NCBI GenBank assembly: GCA_035528995.1
Contig: DATKXO010000001.1
Span: 1-18,779, forward strand
Direction of reading: 5' to 3'
Source of the DNA: DATKXO01 sp035528995
GTDB taxonomy: Bacteria > Planctomycetota > Phycisphaerae > UBA1845
Length of the DNA stretch: 18,779 nucleotides
Shown: positions 14,838 through 18,779 of the stretch, piece by piece
Layout of the letters: the number at the start of each line of letters is the position of its first letter
Numbering within the stretch: the first letter of the stretch is position 1
The notes under the pieces: model-generated
Told to the model about the DNA's origin: nothing
What the model saw: only the letters and a program-made list of their open reading frames with translations
Database searches by the model: none
Made by a program: the position numbers and the translations under genes

Positions 14838-14891
14838 ATCGTTGCCAAACGGGCGCCGGCGGGCATACTTCGGAGGAACGAGGACCCGATC

Positions 14892-16154
14892 ATGCAAACC
14901 TTGTACGGCAGGTTGCTGCGGCCGCGATCGGCCGACGAGTGCGAGGTCATCCCCGCCGCCGTCGTCCGGATCGAGAACGACGGCCGCTTCGGCGAGGTCA
15001 CTCCCGGTCAGACCAGGGCCGCCGACGTGATCGGTGACAAAACCTGCTGGATTCTGCCCGGTTTCATCGACGCCCACCTTCACCTGCCGCAGTGGGACCG
15101 CCGTGGGATTGACGGTCTGCCTCTTCTCGACTGGCACGAGAAGGTCGTCTACCCGGCCGAGGCCCGTTTCAAGGACCCCGACTTCGCCGAGGCGTTGGCC
15201 GAGGACTTCGTCTCCGGCATGATCGCCAACGGCACCACCACCGCCGCCGCCTTCGGCAGCCCGTTCGCACCGGCCACCGACCGCGTGTTCTCGGTTTTCG
15301 CTCGCCGAGGCTTCCGCGGCATCTACGGCCGAATGCTCAACGACATCAACTGTCCCCCGGAGCTGGCCGATCCGGCCGACAAGGCCCTCGACGAGTCGCG
15401 CGACCTGGCGGCCAGATGGCACGGGGCTGAGGACGGCCGCCTGTCCTACGCCTTCACCCCGCGCATGCCGGTCTGTTGCAGCGAGAAGCTCATGCGTGGC
15501 TGCGCCGCCCTGGCCGGCATGCTCAAGTGCTACATTCAGACCCACGCCGGCGAATCGGCGGCCGAGGTCGATGCCGTCCGCGAGCGCTTCCCCGACAACC
15601 TTGACGACGTCGATGTCTACGCCGAGTTCGGCCTGCTCACCTCGCGCACCCTGCTGGGCCACGGCGTCGTCCTCAGCCGCGATGAGCGCCATCAGTTGAC
15701 CGAAACTGAGACAACGCTGGTCCACTGCCCCACGGCCAACCTCTTCCTGGAGAGCGGCCTGATGGACTACGTCGCCCATCGCAAGGCCGGCGTGCGGATC
15801 GCCCTGGGCAGCAGCATCGCGGGCGGACCGGACCCCTTCATGCCGCGCGTCGCCGTCGAGTGTCTCCACACGGCAAAGGCCCTCAAGGTCCACGCCATCC
15901 CCCGCGGCTCGCACAAGGTCCCCTCACCGGCAGAGGCCTGGTGGATGTTGACGCGTGGAGGCGCCGAGGCGCTGAGCCTGGGCGATCGCGTCGGTTCGAT
16001 CGAGCCGGGCTTCGAGGCCGACTGCCTGGTCGTCCGCCCGGAGACCTGGATCGCCGACCTGCCGCCCGACCAGCAGGCCTCCGCCCTGCTCTACACCATC
16101 CGCCCCGATCAGATCGAGCACGTTTTCATCGCTGGCCAACGGGTTGGGCCGTAG
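14892..16154 (+). CDS. Guanine deaminase-like amidohydrolase lacking the catalytic Asp
   Basis: A 420-residue amidohydrolase-superfamily protein whose landmarks follow guanine deaminase (GuaD): LPGFIDAHLHLPQ with metal ligands H62 and H64, LLDWHEKVVYPAE (79-90), ANGTTTAAAFG (112-122), THAGESAAEV with H218 and E221 (217-226), LGHGVVLS with H257, and HCPTANLFLESGL (278-290). GuaD converts guanine to xanthine and ammonia at a zinc site. The segment corresponding to GTDVG, whose Asp is a metal ligand and catalytic base, reads GSSIA here (306-310), with Ser at the Asp position. Activity is therefore doubtful or altered. The ATG at 14892 has GAGGA seven bases upstream. It is divergent from etfB and convergent with the DsrE-like gene. 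Confidence 0.75.
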   Translation: MQTLYGRLLRPRSADECEVIPAAVVRIENDGRFGEVTPGQTRAADVIGDKTCWILPGFIDAHLHLPQWDRRGIDGLPLLDWHEKVVYPAEARFKDPDFAEALAEDFVSGMIANGTTTAAAFGSPFAPATDRVFSVFARRGFRGIYGRMLNDINCPPELADPADKALDESRDLAARWHGAEDGRLSYAFTPRMPVCCSEKLMRGCAALAGMLKCYIQTHAGESAAEVDAVRERFPDNLDDVDVYAEFGLLTSRTLLGHGVVLSRDERHQLTETETTLVHCPTANLFLESGLMDYVAHRKAGVRIALGSSIAGGPDPFMPRVAVECLHTAKALKVHAIPRGSHKVPSPAEAWWMLTRGGAEALSLGDRVGSIEPGFEADCLVVRPETWIADLPPDQQASALLYTIRPDQIEHVFIAGQRVGP

Positions 16155-16307
16155 CCGATCCTCGCCATCCATTCGGTGGACTACGTCAACCACGTGGCGG
16201 CAGCGACAACGATCTTGTGTTTGGGTGGTGGGCTTGTTCGGCGGATGGCGAGATGCCGTTCGCGATCTCTATGCGGTGCAGATGCCGGCCCTCGCCGGCG
16301 CGGTCGC

Positions 16308-16640
16308 CTACAGTGTGATCACCTTGTCGGCCTTGGCCAGCGCGGACACAATCTCGTCCATGTTGCTGATCCGATCCACGACCAGCCGGTCCTGCACGCC
16401 GTAGTATTCGACGCAGCTCCCACACGCAAGAATGTCCACACCCTTCTCGTCGAGTTGATGGATGTCGGCCGCTAGAGCAGAGCCCCTGACCGCCAGATGG
16501 ACGCCCGAGTTGTAGAGGACGACCGCCTCGAGGTTCGGGAAATCGAGCAGCTTCCGAAGGCAAGCGCCCAGGATCTTCTCGCCGAGCTCCCGGCTGCCGT
16601 GCCCCATCTGATCCTTGTTCAGAATCAACACCGTCCCCAT
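16308..16640 (-). CDS. DsrE/YedF-like sulfur-relay family protein
   Basis: A 110-residue cytoplasmic protein matching the C-terminal DsrE-like half of YedF, the selenium/sulfur-metabolism protein: VLILNKDQMGHGSRELG at the start, AVVLYNSGVHLAVRGS (39-54), GVDILACGSCVEYYGV (67-82) and SNMDEIVSALAKADKVITL at the end. C73 and C76 in CGSC are candidates for persulfide transfer or redox chemistry. The N-terminal TusA-like domain found in full YedF is absent and there is no partner gene nearby. The role is inferred from the family only. The ATG at 16640 has GAGGG six bases upstream; the longer frame to 16679 adds only a proline/glycine-rich stretch. The 153 bases between it and the amidohydrolase gene show nothing notable. 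Confidence 0.8.
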   Translation of the reverse strand: MGTVLILNKDQMGHGSRELGEKILGACLRKLLDFPNLEAVVLYNSGVHLAVRGSALAADIHQLDEKGVDILACGSCVEYYGVQDRLVVDRISNMDEIVSALAKADKVITL

Positions 16641-16717
16641 CGGCGTCCCTCTCGTCGGATTGCCCGAATGCCCGACCACTCAGCCATGCGCGTCGCGCCA
16701 TGGCAAAGCGCGGCACG

Positions 16718-16746
16718 AGTCTAGTCACGCGCCGCGGGCAAGGCAA
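16718..16746 (-). promoter_or_regulatory. Candidate promoter of the DsrE-like gene
   Basis: On the minus strand TTGCCT (16746-16741) and TAGACT (16723-16718) are 17 bases apart, placing the transcript start about 70 bases before the ATG at 16640. Confidence 0.45.
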
Positions 16747-16840
16747 CCCGACCCGACGCCGGACGCTCCAACTGGGCATCAGTCTGGTCCACCCGTCGCG
16801 GACGCATGCCATTCCAATCCAGTTGGTCGCGCATTCCGGT

Positions 16841-16870
16841 TTGTGATCGAGCCACCGTTTCTGCTATCCT
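16841..16870 (+). promoter_or_regulatory. Candidate promoter of the secreted deiminase gene
   Basis: TTGTGA (16841-16846) and TATCCT (16865-16870) are 18 bases apart. Transcription would start near 16877, about 58 bases before the GTG start. Confidence 0.5.
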
Positions 16871-16934
16871 GGTTGTCGGGAACACCGTTCCGGCGCCGCG
16901 GATTCCATCCCGGCCCGGACTGAGGAGGTGGAAA

Positions 16935-18779
16935 GTGCGTCGGCCGCTAACGATCCTCTTTGCCGCTACGATAGGACTCATGACCCAGCTCGTCTGGGCC
17001 CAGGCTTCGGAGCAGGAGCCGCTCCCGCCCGGCATGGCGCCCGACTCACCCGAGGACGCCATCCCCTTGCCGCGCTGGCGCGAAGGCGGCACGCCCTACA
17101 ACGCCGACCAGCCGATGCATCCCTACGCGATTCGCGTCCCCACGCCGAGGGACGCCCCCACCGCCGGCCTCATCGCCTCCCCGCCGGAGTACGAACCCGT
17201 CCGCGGCGTGCTCTTCCGGTTCTTCACCAATCAATACATGCAGACCGTGGCCGACACCGTCGCCGCTCTGACTGCCGACCGGGACCATGACGAAATCGCC
17301 TATGTCGCCGTCGCCAACTCCTGGCACCAGGACGTCGCCACCAGCCGGTTCATCGCCGCCGGCGCCGACATGAGCAAGGTCCAGTTTCTGACGGTCGCCG
17401 GCGATTCTGTCTGGTTACGCGACTACGGGCCGCACTTCATCTGGCAGAACGGCGCCCTGGCAATCGTGGACAGCCACTACTACCCCGGCCGCGCCCTGGA
17501 CAACTTCAACCCCACGCTGATTGGCGATGACCATTTCATCATGCCGACCTACGACATGGGCCTGTACTACTCCGGCGGCAACTTCCAGCCCGGGCCCAAC
17601 CGCACCGGCTTCGTCACTTCGCTGGTCAACCTGGACAACCCGGCCTCGGAGGGCTTCAGCCAGCAGATCATCGCCGATCTGTACAGCCGCTATCAGGGCA
17701 TCGACACACTCCACGTGATGCCCCAGTTGCCCTCCAGCGTGGACGGCACCGGCCACGTCGATATGTGGATGTACCTCGTGGACGAGGACTCCGTCATCAT
17801 CTCCGAGTTCAAGCCCGGATCGGACCCCACCGCCATCGACATCACCAACGACGCCGTGCCCTACATGGAGGCCCTGGGCTTCGAGGTCTTCCGCCCCTGG
17901 GCCTGGAACGTCAGCAGCACGCACTACACCTACACCAACGCCTTCCGCGTCAACGACCGCATCTTCGTGCCCGTCTACGGCCAGGGGAATTCGAGCTACC
18001 TGGATGAAGACGCCGACGCCCTGGCCAAGTGGCAGGCCGCCGCCGGGCCCGACGTCGAGATCGTCCCCATCGACTGCTACTCCATCATCCCCGCCGCCGG
18101 CGCGATCCACTGCATCGTCATGCAGGTCCCTCGCTACACCGCCCCGGTGCCCGCGGCCCACATCATCTGGCCGGACGGTGGCGAGCTGATCGTCGCCGAC
18201 ACCACTCAGACGATCTCCTGGGTCGCCACCGACACCAACAACGCCACCGTCCCACAGATCGATCTCTACTACTCACTCGACGACGCCGGCACCTGGACAC
18301 ACATCGACACCACCACCGACACCGGCGTCTATGACTGGACCGTCCCCGACGTGTTCAGCCGTCGGGCCAGGATCCGGGTCGTCGCTACGTCGGGCGACTC
18401 CGACCAGGCCGAGGCCGTCAGCGCCGACGTCTTCACCATCTGCCCGGGCAGCCGGACCGTCTACGACTTCGACACCGGTGCCGGCATGGACAAGTTCGGC
18501 TGGGGCTATCAGACCGAAACTTGGTCGAACGTCGACGGCACCCGAAAGCCGGTCACCACACCGCTCGACTCGCTGGTCGGCACCGCCTACGCAAAGATCG
18601 CCCACTCGGACGCCACTGGCGGCGAAACCGACGTGAACCGCTACATCTCCCCCGCTCCGACCACTGGCCGCGAGGCGACCCACGTCTTCCAGTTCACCAT
18701 TAACCAGGACCCGGCCGACATCGACGACATCGAGGTTCATTGGGAGGGCTTCGCCGACTGGTGCGCCCAGGTGGAACTG
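16935..18779 (+). CDS. Secreted peptidyl-arginine/agmatine deiminase family protein (3' end outside window)
   Basis: An uninterrupted frame of 615 codons that runs off the right edge. It starts with GTG at 16935, six bases after a strong AGGAGG. A signal peptide (about 3-24, cleavage probably after AQA) implies export. Residues 75-400 form a PPAD/agmatine deiminase (guanidino-group hydrolase) domain: D163 in WLRDYGPHF, SGGNF (213-217), H274 and D276 in DGTGHVDMW, N335 in YTNAF and the catalytic C393 in AGAIHCIV. Spacing from D276 to N335 equals that in Porphyromonas gingivalis PPAD. After residue 405 comes an immunoglobulin-like beta domain (IIWPDGGELI to SADVFTI, about 410-505) and then another probably beta-rich extracellular module, incomplete here. 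The substrate may be peptidyl-arginine, free arginine or agmatine; export favours a protein or peptide. Confidence 0.85.
   Translation, partial: MRRPLTILFAATIGLMTQLVWAQASEQEPLPPGMAPDSPEDAIPLPRWREGGTPYNADQPMHPYAIRVPTPRDAPTAGLIASPPEYEPVRGVLFRFFTNQYMQTVADTVAALTADRDHDEIAYVAVANSWHQDVATSRFIAAGADMSKVQFLTVAGDSVWLRDYGPHFIWQNGALAIVDSHYYPGRALDNFNPTLIGDDHFIMPTYDMGLYYSGGNFQPGPNRTGFVTSLVNLDNPASEGFSQQIIADLYSRYQGIDTLHVMPQLPSSVDGTGHVDMWMYLVDEDSVIISEFKPGSDPTAIDITNDAVPYMEALGFEVFRPWAWNVSSTHYTYTNAFRVNDRIFVPVYGQGNSSYLDEDADALAKWQAAAGPDVEIVPIDCYSIIPAAGAIHCIVMQVPRYTAPVPAAHIIWPDGGELIVADTTQTISWVATDTNNATVPQIDLYYSLDDAGTWTHIDTTTDTGVYDWTVPDVFSRRARIRVVATSGDSDQAEAVSADVFTICPGSRTVYDFDTGAGMDKFGWGYQTETWSNVDGTRKPVTTPLDSLVGTAYAKIAHSDATGGETDVNRYISPAPTTGREATHVFQFTINQDPADIDDIEVHWEGFADWCAQVEL

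Noticed and set aside
14262..15914. 550-codon minus-strand frame across the etfB start and the amidohydrolase gene
   Set aside because: It covers two real genes in wrong frames, spans their divergent promoters, and its product has no family features.
17415..18161. 248-codon minus-strand frame inside the deiminase gene
   Set aside because: Val/Gly/Asp-rich shadow of the long plus-strand frame, which has catalytic motifs and a signal peptide.

Overview
The window is a GC-rich bacterial chromosome segment with densely packed genes. A PEP-CTERM protein, a 'PKTIDND/GGDD' type phosphofructokinase, a stand-alone EF-Tu domain-II-like protein, an S23 four-helix-bundle element and a secreted arginine-deiminase-like protein together suggest a Planctomycetota-like organism. 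That placement is an inference from gene content and was not tested phylogenetically.

Layout. Positions 1-1732 (minus) hold an OleC-type beta-lactone synthetase, overlapped by the first codons of a probable OleD that runs off the left edge. Positions 1909-2787 (plus) hold a SpoU/TrmH rRNA/tRNA 2'-O-methyltransferase whose tail overlaps the end of a convergent PPi-type phosphofructokinase (2712-4073, minus). Next come a nickel-pincer LarA family racemase (4186-5475, minus) and a PEP-CTERM exported protein (5846-6481, plus) with a near-consensus promoter and a structured leader. tRNA-Lys(CUU) follows at 6591-6663. Positions 6881-9723 (minus) form a three-gene signalling operon: an intact membrane HD-GYP phosphodiesterase, a membrane protein with a degenerate HD domain, and a small hypothetical protein. 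A small translation-factor-like gene lies at 10068-10328.

Positions 10483-14725 (minus) are a fatty-acid/acyl-CoA oxidation operon: etfB, etfA and a long AidB/DmdC-type acyl-CoA dehydrogenase. The EtfB motif is of the electron-bifurcating type. Between etfB and etfA sits a 496-bp element with 32-bp terminal inverted repeats. It carries a frameshifted S23/four-helix-bundle gene, and its outer end supplies the etfB stop codon. Facing etfB across back-to-back promoters is a guanine-deaminase-like amidohydrolase (14892-16154) that lacks the usual catalytic Asp. A DsrE/YedF-like protein (16308-16640, minus) follows. Last is a secreted peptidyl-arginine/agmatine deiminase family protein (16935 to the right edge), whose reading frame stays open past the window.

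The strongest candidates for something poorly described are the S23 inverted-repeat element placed exactly between two operon genes, the active/degenerate HD-GYP pair, and the Asp-less amidohydrolase.
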